Shown: piece after piece, positions 1-7,908 of the stretch
Layout: every line of letters starts with the position of its first letter
Position numbering within the stretch: position 1 is the stretch's first letter
Source of the DNA: Inquilinus limosus DSM 16000
GTDB lineage: Bacteria > Pseudomonadota > Alphaproteobacteria > DSM-16000 > Inquilinaceae
NCBI RefSeq assembly: GCF_000423185.1
Contig: NZ_AUHM01000005.1
Location: 335,322-399,321, forward strand
Direction of reading: 5' to 3'
Length of the DNA: 64,000 nt
The notes under the pieces: generated by a model
Databases searched by the model: none
Seen by the model: only the letters and a program-made list of their open reading frames with translations
What the model was told of the DNA's origin: nothing
Program-made: the position numbers and the translations under genes

Positions 1-614
1 TTCAGGAACAGCCTGCTGGAGGGGGAGTAGGGGCCGAAGCGCCCCGGCTCCGCCGTGAACAGGGCATGGATCGGGCTCAGCGCCACCGCATCGGCGCCGG
101 CGCGGCCGGCGGCCCGGGCGAGCTCGACGATGCCGCGGCTGTCGCCGATGCCGCCGTCTCCCGCGCTTCGCAGGCTGTAGATCTGCGCGGCCAGGCCCCA
201 CATCCGGCCGCCGCGGGCGACCTCGTCCAGGCCGAAGCAGCGCGGTGGCGCCACCGCCAGCGTGATCTCACGGTCGCCCAGAAGCAGCCGGTGATAGCCG
301 GTCCGGTCGACCGGCGGGACCCAGCAGCGGCCGTCGTCGCCCGGATGCACGGTGATGTCGGTCCGGTCGCCCGACTCCAGCACCAGGACGGCGGCGCCGG
401 TGCCGGCGGCCGGCGGAAGCGGGATCGCCTGATGGATCTGGCCGGTGACCAGAGGCGGGACGGGTGACGCCGGCTCGTCGGCACCGATCAGCGCCAGCAG
501 CCGCTTCAGCGTCTCCGGCGCCACGCTACGGGCCTTGCCGGTGACGTCAGTCCAGTCGGGCGCGATGCCGGCCCGGCGGGCCCGGTCGCGCAAGGCGTCG
601 TCCACAAGATCCAA
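1..614 (-). CDS. malQ: 4-alpha-glucanotransferase (MalQ, GH77), 5' part; runs off the left edge
   Basis: N-terminal part of a cytoplasmic glycoside hydrolase family 77 enzyme, which transfers alpha-1,4-glucan chains during maltodextrin or glycogen metabolism. Translating the minus strand gives the family hallmarks: an YSLRS-x-GDGGIGD segment, then LSPIHALF and a PYSPSSRLFLN segment at the window edge. These correspond to the start of the catalytic barrel after the N-terminal extension. Only about 200 residues are visible, so the catalytic acids lie outside the window. The start is chosen at a TTG (614) because GAGGGGAAGGG sits 7 nt upstream of it. An in-frame GTG at 638 is possible but lacks a ribosome binding site. 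A stop codon precedes both. Confidence 0.85.
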   Translation of the reverse strand, partial: MDLVDDALRDRARRAGIAPDWTDVTGKARSVAPETLKRLLALIGADEPASPVPPLVTGQIHQAIPLPPAAGTGAAVLVLESGDRTDITVHPGDDGRCWVPPVDRTGYHRLLLGDREITLAVAPPRCFGLDEVARGGRMWGLAAQIYSLRSAGDGGIGDSRGIVELARAAGRAGADAVALSPIHALFTAEPGRFGPYSPSSRLFL

Positions 615-804
615 AACAAGACCCTTCCCCTCGGCCACGCCGCGGCGCGGCTGTGATCATATGGAGCCGGATCTCGGATGGGAAAGGCTACGCTGGCGGA
701 AGCGGTCTGCCGGAATCAAAATCCCGTGCCCGCAGCGGCGCTGGGCGCCATGCAGGCACGGGATCGAAATCTCGGCCGGACGGCTATCGTCCGGATCTGG
801 CGAC

Positions 805-1107
805 TCAGGCCAGGGTCAGCGAGCGCGGCATCGCCACGCTGCGGGTGCGGCGACGCTCCACCACCACGGCGCTTCCGGTGTTCGAGCGGATCGTCGAGGT
901 GATGCGGAGGGTCGACTTCTTCGCCATCTCCGCCGCCTGGGCCTCGGCCGCGGCGCGGACCTCGTCGAGCGACAGGCCACTCAGCTCGGCGGCGATCTGC
1001 AGCCGCTCCTCGTAGTCGGCGGTCAGCCCCTCGGCGGCGTACAGCGCGTCTTCCACCGTCGGCAGCTCGCGCTTGGTGACATAGCGGACGTTCTTGACGG
1101 CAGGCAT
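805..1107 (-). CDS. Small hypothetical protein, charged and partly helical
   Basis: A 100-residue protein that I do not recognise. It starts MPAVKNVRYVTKRELP and continues through an acidic, alanine-rich predicted helix (roughly residues 35-60) to a basic C-terminus rich in Arg, Thr and Val. The ATG at 1107 is preferred because GGGAG lies 8 nt upstream. A GTG 24 nt further up (1131) would also be in frame. There is no signal peptide or membrane segment. It shares its strand with malQ but lies about 190 bp upstream of it, so it may be separately transcribed. Third-position G+C and amino-acid composition look like real coding sequence, but function is unknown. Confidence 0.6.
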   Translation of the reverse strand: MPAVKNVRYVTKRELPTVEDALYAAEGLTADYEERLQIAAELSGLSLDEVRAAAEAQAAEMAKKSTLRITSTIRSNTGSAVVVERRRTRSVAMPRSLTLA

Positions 1108-1433
1108 TGGATCGCTCCCGTAAACCTTCACCCGTTGCTCTGGACATTCGATCCGGCCCTGCGTCGGCCGGGCCGGTCAAATGCCCGTAAAATGTGGTGC
1201 AAAGAGGGCGGAGCTGCGGCCCGGATCGGGCTTGGCCGTGCCTCCCTGCACCTGATGAGAATAATCATACCATTTTGCGGTGCAACATAGGTTTGCAGGA
1301 AATGCTGCGGTGCAATGTCGCCAGCGAAGGGCTCGCTTCGGTCCGGCACATGTCTGTCGACAAATTAAATACAGGCGGTATCCTGGACCGGCCGCCGCGG
1401 ATCGGCGGCTGATCACAGGGAGAGAGGCAGGCG
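1108..1433 (+). promoter_or_regulatory. Divergent intergenic region with a repeated TGCGGTGCAA element and a small palindrome
   Basis: This 326-bp gap separates a minus-strand hypothetical gene from the plus-strand DapA-family gene. It holds the decamer TGCGGTGCAA at 1276-1285 and again at 1306-1315, exactly 30 bp apart (close to three helical turns). A one-mismatch copy, TGTGGTGCAA, lies at 1193-1202. An imperfect dyad ATAC-AGGCG-GTAT lies at 1369-1381. Repeats with helical phasing suggest a regulator that binds cooperatively, but which one is unknown. AT-rich bases around 1361-1373 could hold the promoter of the lyase gene. Confidence 0.35.
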
Positions 1434-2345
1434 ATGGCGGGGCAGCGCTGGACCGGGGTCTACACGGCGATCACCACCAAGATGGACGCGGCGCAGGAGG
1501 TCGACCTGGCGGCGGTGCGCGCCGATGTCGCGTTCCAGATCGAGAACGGCGTCGACGGCATCATCTGCTGCGGCTCGATCGGCGAGGCCAGCACGCTGAC
1601 CGCCGATGAGAAGATGGCCATTGCCGTGGCGTCGAAGGAAGCGGCGGGCGGCCGCCCGGTGCTGCTGACCGTGGCCGAGGATTCGACTCGCGCCGGTGTG
1701 GCGCTGGCGGAACGGGCTACGGCCGCGGGCATGGACGGGCTGATGCTGCTGCCGGCGATGCGCTACGTCTCCGACCGGCGCGAGACCATCCACCATTTCC
1801 GCACCGTGGCCCGGGCCACCAGCCTGCCGATTATGGTCTACAACAACCCGATCGCCTATTCGGTCGACATCACGCCGGAGATGTTCGCCGAGATGGCGGA
1901 CGAGCCGAACTTCGTCGCGATCAAGGAATCCTCGGGCGATGTCCGCCGCATCACCGACATCCTGAACACGGTCGGCGACCGCTACGCCATCTTCACCGGG
2001 GTCGACGACCTGGCGCTGGAAAGCCTGATGCTCGGCGCCGTGGGCTGGGTCGCCGGCCTGGTCTGCGCCTTCCCGCGCGAGACCGTGGCGATCCACAAGC
2101 TGGTCGCGGCCGGTCGGATCCCGGAGGCGTTGGAGATCTACCGCTGGTTCATGCCGCTGCTGCACCTCGACGTGTCGCTGCGCTTCGTCCAGAACGTCAA
2201 GCTGGCCGAGGCGATCGTGCGCGGCACCTCGACCGTGGTGCGCCAGCCGCGGCTGGAACTGCAGGGGGCGGAGCGCGACCGGGTCGAGACCATCGTCCGC
2301 ACCGCGCTGGCCAATCGGCCAGACCTGGCCAAGTACGGGCTCTGA
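1434..2345 (+). CDS. Dihydrodipicolinate synthase (DapA)-family lyase/deaminase
   Basis: A 303-residue class I aldolase-type TIM barrel. The family Schiff-base lysine is K164 in VAIKESSGD, the catalytic tyrosine Y136 is in VYNNP, and the pyruvate-binding loop GSIGE is at 47-51. The length matches the family. The C-terminal third (a MPLLHLD motif and a tail ending in L) and the overall pattern resemble 1-pyrroline-4-hydroxy-2-carboxylate deaminases of hydroxyproline catabolism more than biosynthetic DapA. That assignment is from memory of the family and is an inference. No other hydroxyproline gene is adjacent. The start is supported by a GGGAGAGAGG ribosome binding site. Alternatives are a sugar-acid aldolase or KDG/KDGluc-type enzyme. 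Confidence 0.85.
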   Translation: MAGQRWTGVYTAITTKMDAAQEVDLAAVRADVAFQIENGVDGIICCGSIGEASTLTADEKMAIAVASKEAAGGRPVLLTVAEDSTRAGVALAERATAAGMDGLMLLPAMRYVSDRRETIHHFRTVARATSLPIMVYNNPIAYSVDITPEMFAEMADEPNFVAIKESSGDVRRITDILNTVGDRYAIFTGVDDLALESLMLGAVGWVAGLVCAFPRETVAIHKLVAAGRIPEALEIYRWFMPLLHLDVSLRFVQNVKLAEAIVRGTSTVVRQPRLELQGAERDRVETIVRTALANRPDLAKYGL

Positions 2346-2382
2346 GACCGGCGAGTCCAAGAACTGATCGTCATTCCGTGCT

Positions 2383-2407
2383 CGCTGCGGCGCGACGCGC
2401 CGCAGCG
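2383..2407. repeat. 25-bp perfect palindrome (12-bp arms, single central base)
   Basis: The arms CGCTGCGGCGCG (2383-2394) and CGCGCCGCAGCG (2396-2407) are exact reverse complements around one central A, starting 38 bp after the lyase stop codon. No T-tract follows, so it is not a classical intrinsic terminator, although a transcript would fold strongly here. It may serve as a terminator aided by Rho, a 3'-end protector, or a protein-binding site. Confidence 0.5.
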
Positions 2408-2607
2408 CCGCCGTCCATGGAACCCAGCGTCAGGTGGTGGACCGGAAGGCCGATCGGTCCCAAATCAAGAAGGTACAGATGGACCGGGGTCCCGGTATCG
2501 GACACCTGGGCGATCTGGGAGACGCGACCCATGACTGCGGCCCTTATGCGCAGCAGAACGCGATTTGATCGCCTGGTCCAGCCTGCGTGTCACATGGGAG
2601 AACACCA

Positions 2608-2952
2608 ATGAAACGCCCTGTGTCGACGCCCCAGAAACTCCAGCAGTCGATCGATCACCTGAAGGGGAGGCAACTCGGACTCGAGTTGATGCTAGCGGCC
2701 TTCGTGCGCTCCGTCGTGCCTGTCGAGGAGCACGGCGACATGGCGAACGGGCTTTCCGTGGATTGCCATTCTGCGATCGACGGCGTCCTCGTGGCGATGC
2801 CGGATGGCACCGTCAGGCCCGGTTTCGTGGCAGCCGACAATCCATCATTCCGGAGGATCGAGGACGCGGCTCGCGACGCCGTCGACGAGATCTGCATCCT
2901 CATCGCAGCCAATCGCTCGTCCGAAGATCTCGAAGCGCGAACGAAGACGTGA
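2608..2952 (+). CDS. Hypothetical protein, 114 residues, possible recently acquired orphan
   Basis: The ORF begins MKRPVSTPQKLQQSIDHLKG with GGGAGAA about 6 nt upstream of the ATG; an upstream in-frame start at 2587 is less likely. The product looks soluble. It has a helical N-terminus (residues 1-40), a middle section that could form a beta hairpin around GVLVAMPDGTVRPGFV, and an acidic helical C-terminus. I see no recognisable domain. Codon choice is less G+C-extreme than in neighbouring genes (several TTG, CTA, AAA and ATT-type codons), which fits acquired DNA or a fast-evolving gene. It is convergent with the ABC transporter operon that ends 63 bp downstream. Confidence 0.5.
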   Translation: MKRPVSTPQKLQQSIDHLKGRQLGLELMLAAFVRSVVPVEEHGDMANGLSVDCHSAIDGVLVAMPDGTVRPGFVAADNPSFRRIEDAARDAVDEICILIAANRSSEDLEARTKT

Positions 2953-3015
2953 AGGCCGGGGACCGTGGCGTCGACCCCGGGCCGAAGACGTCGGCCAGGG
3001 TCGTGCGTTCGCGTC

Positions 3016-4152
3016 TCAGGCCGCCTCGCCCTCCAGCACCAGCACATCCTCGCGGCCGAAGGTGACGGTGACCGGCTGGCCACGCTCGGGCGGCGCCAGG
3101 CTGGGGCTGTTGAAGGTGTCGAGCGACACCGCGTTCTCCTGGAAGCGGACGCGAATGCGAACGACGGAGCCGAGGAAGTTCACATCCTCGATCGTCCCCT
3201 GCATGCGGTTGCGGTCGGCGCCGCGGTCCTCGGCCGAACCGGCGAGTGCGATAGCCTCCGGCCGCAGCGCCACTGAGCGGACCTCGCCGTCCCGGGCGTC
3301 GCCGACGCCCCGGGCGGCGATGATCTCCTGCCCGTCGATGCGGATCCGCTGCCCGGCGGCGTCGGTCACCTGGCCGCGCAGGATGTTCAAGGTGCCGACG
3401 AAGGAGGCGACGAAGCGGGTGCGCGGATAGTTGTAGATCTCGAAGGGCGTGCCGACCTGTTCGGCGTAGCCCTCGTTCATCACCACGATCCGGTCCGACA
3501 TCGACAGGGCTTCTTCCTGGTCGTGCGTGACGAAGATGGTGGTGATGCCGAGGTCGCGCTGCAGCGCCTTGATCTCGCCGCGCAGCGACACCCGGATCTT
3601 GGCGTCCAGCGCCGACAGCGGCTCGTCCAGCAGCAGCACCTTCGGCTGGTTGGCCAAGGCCCGGGCCAGGGCCACGCGCTGCTGCTGCCCGCCGGAGAGC
3701 TGATAGGGATAGCGGTCGGCGAGATGCGGCAGCTTGATCAGCTCCAGCATCTCCTTGACCCGCCGGCCGATCTCGGCCGCCGGCTTCTTCGCCACCTTCA
3801 GGCCGAAGGCGACGTTGTCGGCCACCGTCATGTTCGGGAACAGCGCATAGGCCTGGAACACCATCCCGACATTGCGCTGGTTGGGCCGGAGGCGGGTGAC
3901 GTCGCGGCCGTCGATCCTGATCGCCCCGCCGGTCGGCGTCTCGAACCCCGCCACCATGCGCAACGTCGTGGTCTTGCCGCAGCCGGAAGGGCCGAGGAAG
4001 GAGATGAACTCGCCGCGCTTCACCGCCAGGTCGAAATTATGGACCACGGTGTTCTGGCCGTAGCTCTTGCGCAGGCCGCTGATCTCGAGGAAGTCGGTCG
4101 CCGGATCCATCCGTTCACCTGCTTGCGGCGCATATGCGGTCGAGAAGGTCAT
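3016..4152 (-). CDS. ABC transporter ATP-binding protein, PotA/FbpC type
   Basis: Cytoplasmic ATPase subunit of the importer encoded at 3016-7040. It has a Walker A (GPSGCGKTTT), Q-loop (VFQAYALFP), ABC signature (LSGGQQQRVALARAL), Walker B (VLLLDEPLSALDA) and H-loop (FVTHDQEEAL). A C-terminal TOBE-type beta domain (about residues 265-378) is typical of polyamine, iron and sulfate ATPases. The ATG at 4152 overlaps the preceding permease stop as ATGA, which suggests translational coupling. A second ATG at 4110 has a better ribosome binding site (AGGTGA) and gives the usual length of 364 residues, so the true start is uncertain. Confidence 0.9.
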   Translation of the reverse strand: MTFSTAYAPQAGERMDPATDFLEISGLRKSYGQNTVVHNFDLAVKRGEFISFLGPSGCGKTTTLRMVAGFETPTGGAIRIDGRDVTRLRPNQRNVGMVFQAYALFPNMTVADNVAFGLKVAKKPAAEIGRRVKEMLELIKLPHLADRYPYQLSGGQQQRVALARALANQPKVLLLDEPLSALDAKIRVSLRGEIKALQRDLGITTIFVTHDQEEALSMSDRIVVMNEGYAEQVGTPFEIYNYPRTRFVASFVGTLNILRGQVTDAAGQRIRIDGQEIIAARGVGDARDGEVRSVALRPEAIALAGSAEDRGADRNRMQGTIEDVNFLGSVVRIRVRFQENAVSLDTFNSPSLAPPERGQPVTVTFGREDVLVLEGEAA

Positions 4153-4940
4153 TGCATCGCCGGGGAGGCACCGCGGCGACCGCGGCCGAAGAGCTGCAGC
4201 AGGCCCATGCAGGCCCAGGTGACGGCGAAGGCGATGATCGCCAGCGCCGCCGGCTCATAGGCCCGGTTGGCGCCGACCAGCTGCAGATAGGGACCGAAGG
4301 CCGGTCGGTTGAGGAGGCTGGCGAAGGTGAATTCGCCGATCACGATGGCGAAGGTCAGGAAGGCGCCGCTCAGCACCGCGGCGCGGACATTCGGCAGGAT
4401 CACCCGGAACAGGATCCGGGCCCGGCCGGCGCCCAGGCTCTCCGCCGCCTCGGTCAGGGTGCGGACGTCGATCGCCCCGAGGCCGGTGTCGACCGCCCGG
4501 TACATGTAGGGCAGCGCCAGGGTGACGTAGCCGAAGGTCAGCAGCAGGTCGGTGCCGCGCTCGGAGCCGAGCAGCGGCAGGATCGAGGAGGTGTTGAACA
4601 GCTGGATGTAGCCGAACACCAGCACGATCGCCGGGATCACCAGGGGCAGCAGGGTGATGAATTCGATGACCGGGCGCAGCTTCGGCAGGCGCAGCCGCAC
4701 CCAATAGGCGGTCGGCACCACCAGCAGCACCCCGACCACGATGGTGGCGAGGGCCAGCACGCAGGAATAGAGGAAGCTGGCCTGGAAGCCGGGATCGGCC
4801 AGCACGATGCGGTAGGCGTCCAGGCTGTATTCGCCGCGGCGCATGCGCAGCGAGAACTCCAGCGTGCCGATCAGTGGCACCAGGAAGTAGAGCGTGCCGA
4901 CGATGAGGGCGATCCAGGCGCCGATGCGGCTCTGCCTCAT
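4149..4940 (-). CDS. ABC transporter permease, PotC/FbpB-like (second permease)
   Basis: A 263-residue inner-membrane permease with about six hydrophobic segments. It carries the binding-protein-dependent transport EAA loop in the form TEAAESLGAGRARILFRVILP, which contacts the ATPase. The start ATG (4940) overlaps the stop of the first permease by 4 nt (ATGA), and its own stop overlaps the possible ATPase start in the same way, so the three genes are coupled. Two separate permeases plus a PotA-type ATPase is the arrangement of polyamine, 2-aminoethylphosphonate or ferric-iron importers. The substrate cannot be read from this subunit. Confidence 0.9.
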   Translation of the reverse strand: MRQSRIGAWIALIVGTLYFLVPLIGTLEFSLRMRRGEYSLDAYRIVLADPGFQASFLYSCVLALATIVVGVLLVVPTAYWVRLRLPKLRPVIEFITLLPLVIPAIVLVFGYIQLFNTSSILPLLGSERGTDLLLTFGYVTLALPYMYRAVDTGLGAIDVRTLTEAAESLGAGRARILFRVILPNVRAAVLSGAFLTFAIVIGEFTFASLLNRPAFGPYLQLVGANRAYEPAALAIIAFAVTWACMGLLQLFGRGRRGASPAMQ

Positions 4941-5842
4941 CGCAGCCACCGTTCGCTGCGGGCGCGCAGCAGCATGTAGAGACCGTTGGACAGGCCGGTG
5001 ATCAGGATCATGCCCAGCGCCAGGGCGTAGCCGAGATTGGGGTTGTGCAGCACGTCGCCGCGGATCTGGGCGTAGAGCAGGATCGGCACGATGTTGAGCG
5101 AGCTGCCGGTCAGGGCATAGGCGGTGGCGATGGCGCCGAAGGCATTGGCGAACAGCAGCAGCGTGGTGCCGACCAGGCTGGGCCACAGGATCGGCAGCGC
5201 GACCATGCGCCAGTACTGCCAGGTGCTGGCGCCGAGGATCGCGGAGGCCTCGCGCCATTCCTTCTTCAGCCCGTCCAGCGCCGGCGCCAGGATCAGCACC
5301 ATCAGCGGGATCTGGAAGTAGAGATAGGTTAGGGTCAGGCCCCAGAAGCTGAGCAGGTTGAAGCCGGTCTGGTACAGCCGGAAGCCCAGGACGGGGGCGA
5401 GATAGGTGTCGAACAGGATCGTCACCAGGCCGAGCCGGCCGAGGGTGGCGATGAAGGCGAAGGCCAGCGGCACGCCGGCGAAGTTCGAGGCGACGCCGCA
5501 GAAGGTCATCAGCGTCGGCCGGATCCAGCCCGGCAGCCCGCCTATCACCGCGGCATAGGCCAGGAAGAAGCCGATCAGGGCGCCCAGCAAGGCGGAGGCG
5601 GCGCTGACGCGGATCGAGATCCAGTAGGCGTCGAGGATCGATTGCTGGAACAGGTCGCCGATGTTCTTGAACGTGAACGCCCCGTCCGGCGTCTGGAAGC
5701 TGCCGACCAGCAGATAGCCGGTGGGCAGCACCAGGAACAGCAGGGCGAACAGGAAGAACGGCGCCACCCCGAGCCAAGCCCAGGGGATCCCGCCCGATCG
5801 GGCCGGCGCGGCGAGGGGGGCTGCGATCGAGGCCTGGGTCAT
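4937..5842 (-). CDS. ABC transporter permease, PotB-like (first permease)
   Basis: A 301-residue inner-membrane permease. A short cytoplasmic N-terminus precedes the first membrane helix (about residues 22-45), and at least five further helices follow. The EAA-type cytoplasmic loop reads REASAILGASTWQYWRMVALPIL. It pairs with the downstream permease to form the translocation channel. It lies about 100 bp downstream of the binding-protein gene, with a strong hairpin in that gap, and overlaps the next gene by 4 nt. Its length and predicted topology fit spermidine/putrescine- and iron-type permeases. Confidence 0.9.
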   Translation of the reverse strand: MTQASIAAPLAAPARSGGIPWAWLGVAPFFLFALLFLVLPTGYLLVGSFQTPDGAFTFKNIGDLFQQSILDAYWISIRVSAASALLGALIGFFLAYAAVIGGLPGWIRPTLMTFCGVASNFAGVPLAFAFIATLGRLGLVTILFDTYLAPVLGFRLYQTGFNLLSFWGLTLTYLYFQIPLMVLILAPALDGLKKEWREASAILGASTWQYWRMVALPILWPSLVGTTLLLFANAFGAIATAYALTGSSLNIVPILLYAQIRGDVLHNPNLGYALALGMILITGLSNGLYMLLRARSERWLR

Positions 5843-5887
5843 CGGCGCCTTTTGAAGGAAACCTGCCGCGACGGGTGAAGACGCGGA

Positions 5888-5937
5888 AGGCCGCGCCGTC
5901 CTCCGGCCTCAGCATAGGGCAGGGGAGGGCGCGGCCT
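5888..5937 (-). other. GC-rich hairpin directly after the binding-protein gene
   Basis: Arms AGGCCGCGCC (5888-5897) and GGCGCGGCCT (5928-5937) pair perfectly over 10 bp. They sit just after the stop codon of the binding-protein gene and before the permease gene. There is no T-run, so the likely role is mRNA 3'-end protection or partial attenuation that raises binding protein over permease. The same arrangement recurs in the other importer operon (39774-39798). Confidence 0.5.
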
Positions 5938-5945
5938 CCAGCACA

Positions 5946-7040
5946 TCACTTGACGTTGGCGCCGACCACCTTGTCCCATTCCTTGGTGATGATCGCGCTG
6001 GCCTTGTTCTGGTCCTCGAGGCTCGGGAACACGGCCGCGGTATAGGCCTCGGCCGGCGGCAGGGCCTTCATCAGATCCTCGGGGATCTTCTTGGTGTCGA
6101 CCAGGTTCTGGAACCGGATCGGGTGGCAGTATCCCTTCAGGTAGCCGAGCTGGCCCTCATCCGAATACAGATGCTCCATCCACAGCTTGGCGGCGTTCGG
6201 ATGCGGCGCATAGGCGCTGATCGCCTGAACATAGACGCCGGCGACGACGCCGGTCTTCGGCACCACGATCTCGATCGGCGGATTGCCCTTCAGCGTGTCG
6301 CGGTCGTTGAGGGCGAGATAGTCCCAGCGGATCACGATCGGGGTGGCGCCCTGGGCCAGCGAGGCGGCCTTGCCGATGGTCGGCACGAAGTTGCCGGCCT
6401 TGTTGAGATCGGCGAAGAACTTCAGCCCGGCCTCGGCGGCCTTCTCGGGGTCCTTCTCGGTCGACAGGCCGGCGGCCAGGACGCCCAGGATCGCCTGGTT
6501 AGAGGTGCGCGGGTCGCCGGCGAGGGCGACGGAGTTGGCGTAATCGGAGGCCAGCAGGTCCTTCCAGTCGGCCGGGATCTTGCTGACGATGTCCTTGTTC
6601 ACCTCGAAGGCCAGCACGCCGTAATAGTCGCCGTACCAGTAGCCCTCCGGATCCTTGGCGCTGTCCGGGATCGTGTCCCAGGTCGACACCTTGTACGGCG
6701 CGATCAGCCCTTCGGCCTTGGCCGACGGCCCGAAGGACAGGCCGACATCGATCACGTCGGGGGCTTGGGGGCCGCGATTCCCTTTGTTCGCCTTGATCGC
6801 CTCGATCTCGTCGCCCGAGCCGGCGTCGGGGTTCAGCTCGTTGACCTTCAGGCCGTACTTGGCCTTGAAGCTGTCGATGATCGCGCCGTAGCCGCACCAG
6901 TCGTGGGGCAGGGCGATGGTGGTCAGCTCGCCCTCCGCCTTCGCCGCGGCGATCAGCTCGGCCGACGGTTCGGCCCGGGCGGCGGAGGCGACGAGCGCCA
7001 GGGCCGAGATCGACAGCACGGATGTCCACGTCGCCTTCAT
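5946..7040 (-). CDS. Periplasmic solute-binding protein of a polyamine/iron-type ABC importer
   Basis: A 364-residue exported binding protein, first gene of the 7040-3016 operon. A Sec signal peptide (positive start MKATWTS, hydrophobic core, A-R-A cleavage near residue 23) precedes the mature domain. The mature part resembles family 1/PotD-like solute-binding proteins, with a VIDVGLSFGPSA segment at the ligand cleft, GDYYGVLAFEVNKD and a late ITKEWDKVV helix. The ATG at 7040 is chosen over the upstream frame opening at 7061 because the signal peptide starts there. The substrate is unknown; spermidine/putrescine, ferric iron or 2-aminoethylphosphonate are the usual choices for this layout. 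Confidence 0.85.
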   Translation of the reverse strand: MKATWTSVLSISALALVASAARAEPSAELIAAAKAEGELTTIALPHDWCGYGAIIDSFKAKYGLKVNELNPDAGSGDEIEAIKANKGNRGPQAPDVIDVGLSFGPSAKAEGLIAPYKVSTWDTIPDSAKDPEGYWYGDYYGVLAFEVNKDIVSKIPADWKDLLASDYANSVALAGDPRTSNQAILGVLAAGLSTEKDPEKAAEAGLKFFADLNKAGNFVPTIGKAASLAQGATPIVIRWDYLALNDRDTLKGNPPIEIVVPKTGVVAGVYVQAISAYAPHPNAAKLWMEHLYSDEGQLGYLKGYCHPIRFQNLVDTKKIPEDLMKALPPAEAYTAAVFPSLEDQNKASAIITKEWDKVVGANVK

Positions 7041-7419
7041 GTCACAACCCCCGTTGTTCACCAGTCTGTTGTCCGGATTTTAGGAAAATTTCCGAATTCG
7101 AAGTCGAGCGCGCGGTCAAATCCGGATTCCGGCGCGGACGCGGCGGGACTGTGTTGCGCTGCCCAGTCCTTGTCAAGGAGAGTCCCGATGAAATCTCCGT
7201 AATCGAGCGACCTCCGCCCGGCCAGGACATGGCAGGTGCCACACAACTTTAGACAAACTGTAATAATAACGTCACGAAACTTTGCGCCCGTCAACGACTC
7301 CCTGCAGCGGCACGATCCGTCGCATCGAGGATCGATCGGGTCGGGGCCGGGCTTTCGCCGCCCGCCGCCGCTGGCTATGGTGCGGCCTCCGATTCACTCA
7401 AGCGAGCGGGAACCGACCC
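7041..7419. promoter_or_regulatory. Divergent promoter region between the binding protein and RidA genes
   Basis: This 379-bp non-coding gap lies between two divergently transcribed genes. AT-rich stretches at about 7078-7105 and 7245-7285 stand out against the G+C-rich background and are the likely promoter areas, but I cannot define confident -35/-10 pairs. I see no RNA gene, riboswitch or strong palindrome in it. Confidence 0.3.
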
Positions 7420-7884
7420 ATGGCAGGAAGCATCGAAGCGCGGCTGCGGGAGAAGGGCATCACCCTGCCCGCGGTGGCGGCGCCGGCGGCGAACTACGTC
7501 CCCTCCGTCATCTCCGGCAATATGCTCTACGTCTCCGGCCAGGTGCCCTTCGTCGACGGCAAGATCAGCCACACCGGCAAGCTCGGCGCCGAGTTCGCGG
7601 TCGAGGACGGCTACGCCTGCGCCCGGATCTGCGCCATCAACATCCTGGCGGCCGCCAAGGCGGCGCTGGGCGACCTCGACCGCGTCGTCCGGGTGGTGAA
7701 GCTGGGCGGCTTCGTCAATTCGACGCCGGACTTCACCGACCAGCCGAAGGTGGTCAACGGCGCCTCCGACCTGATGGCCGAGGCCTTCGGCGATGCCGGC
7801 AAGCATGCCCGCGCCGCCGTCGGCGTCGCCCAGCTGCCGCTCGGCTGCGCCGTCGAGGTCGAGGCGATCTTCGAGATCCGGTAG
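7420..7884 (+). CDS. RidA/YjgF/UK114-family enamine-imine deaminase
   Basis: A 154-residue cytoplasmic protein of the Rid family. RidA-type members hydrolyse reactive enamines and imines released by PLP enzymes, protecting other PLP enzymes from damage. The family pattern is visible: an early glycine- and valine-rich strand (LYVSGQVPF), a helical segment with the asparagine NILAAAKAALGDLD, and the substrate-carboxylate-binding arginine in HARAAVGVAQLP near residue 130. The end VEVEAIFEI is typical. The ATG at 7420 is used; upstream in-frame codons give a low-complexity extension. It is probably co-transcribed with the methyltransferase gene 24 bp downstream. Confidence 0.85.
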   Translation: MAGSIEARLREKGITLPAVAAPAANYVPSVISGNMLYVSGQVPFVDGKISHTGKLGAEFAVEDGYACARICAINILAAAKAALGDLDRVVRVVKLGGFVNSTPDFTDQPKVVNGASDLMAEAFGDAGKHARAAVGVAQLPLGCAVEVEAIFEIR

Positions 7885-7908
7885 GCGCCTCTTCCGGCAG
7901 GAGGGGCG

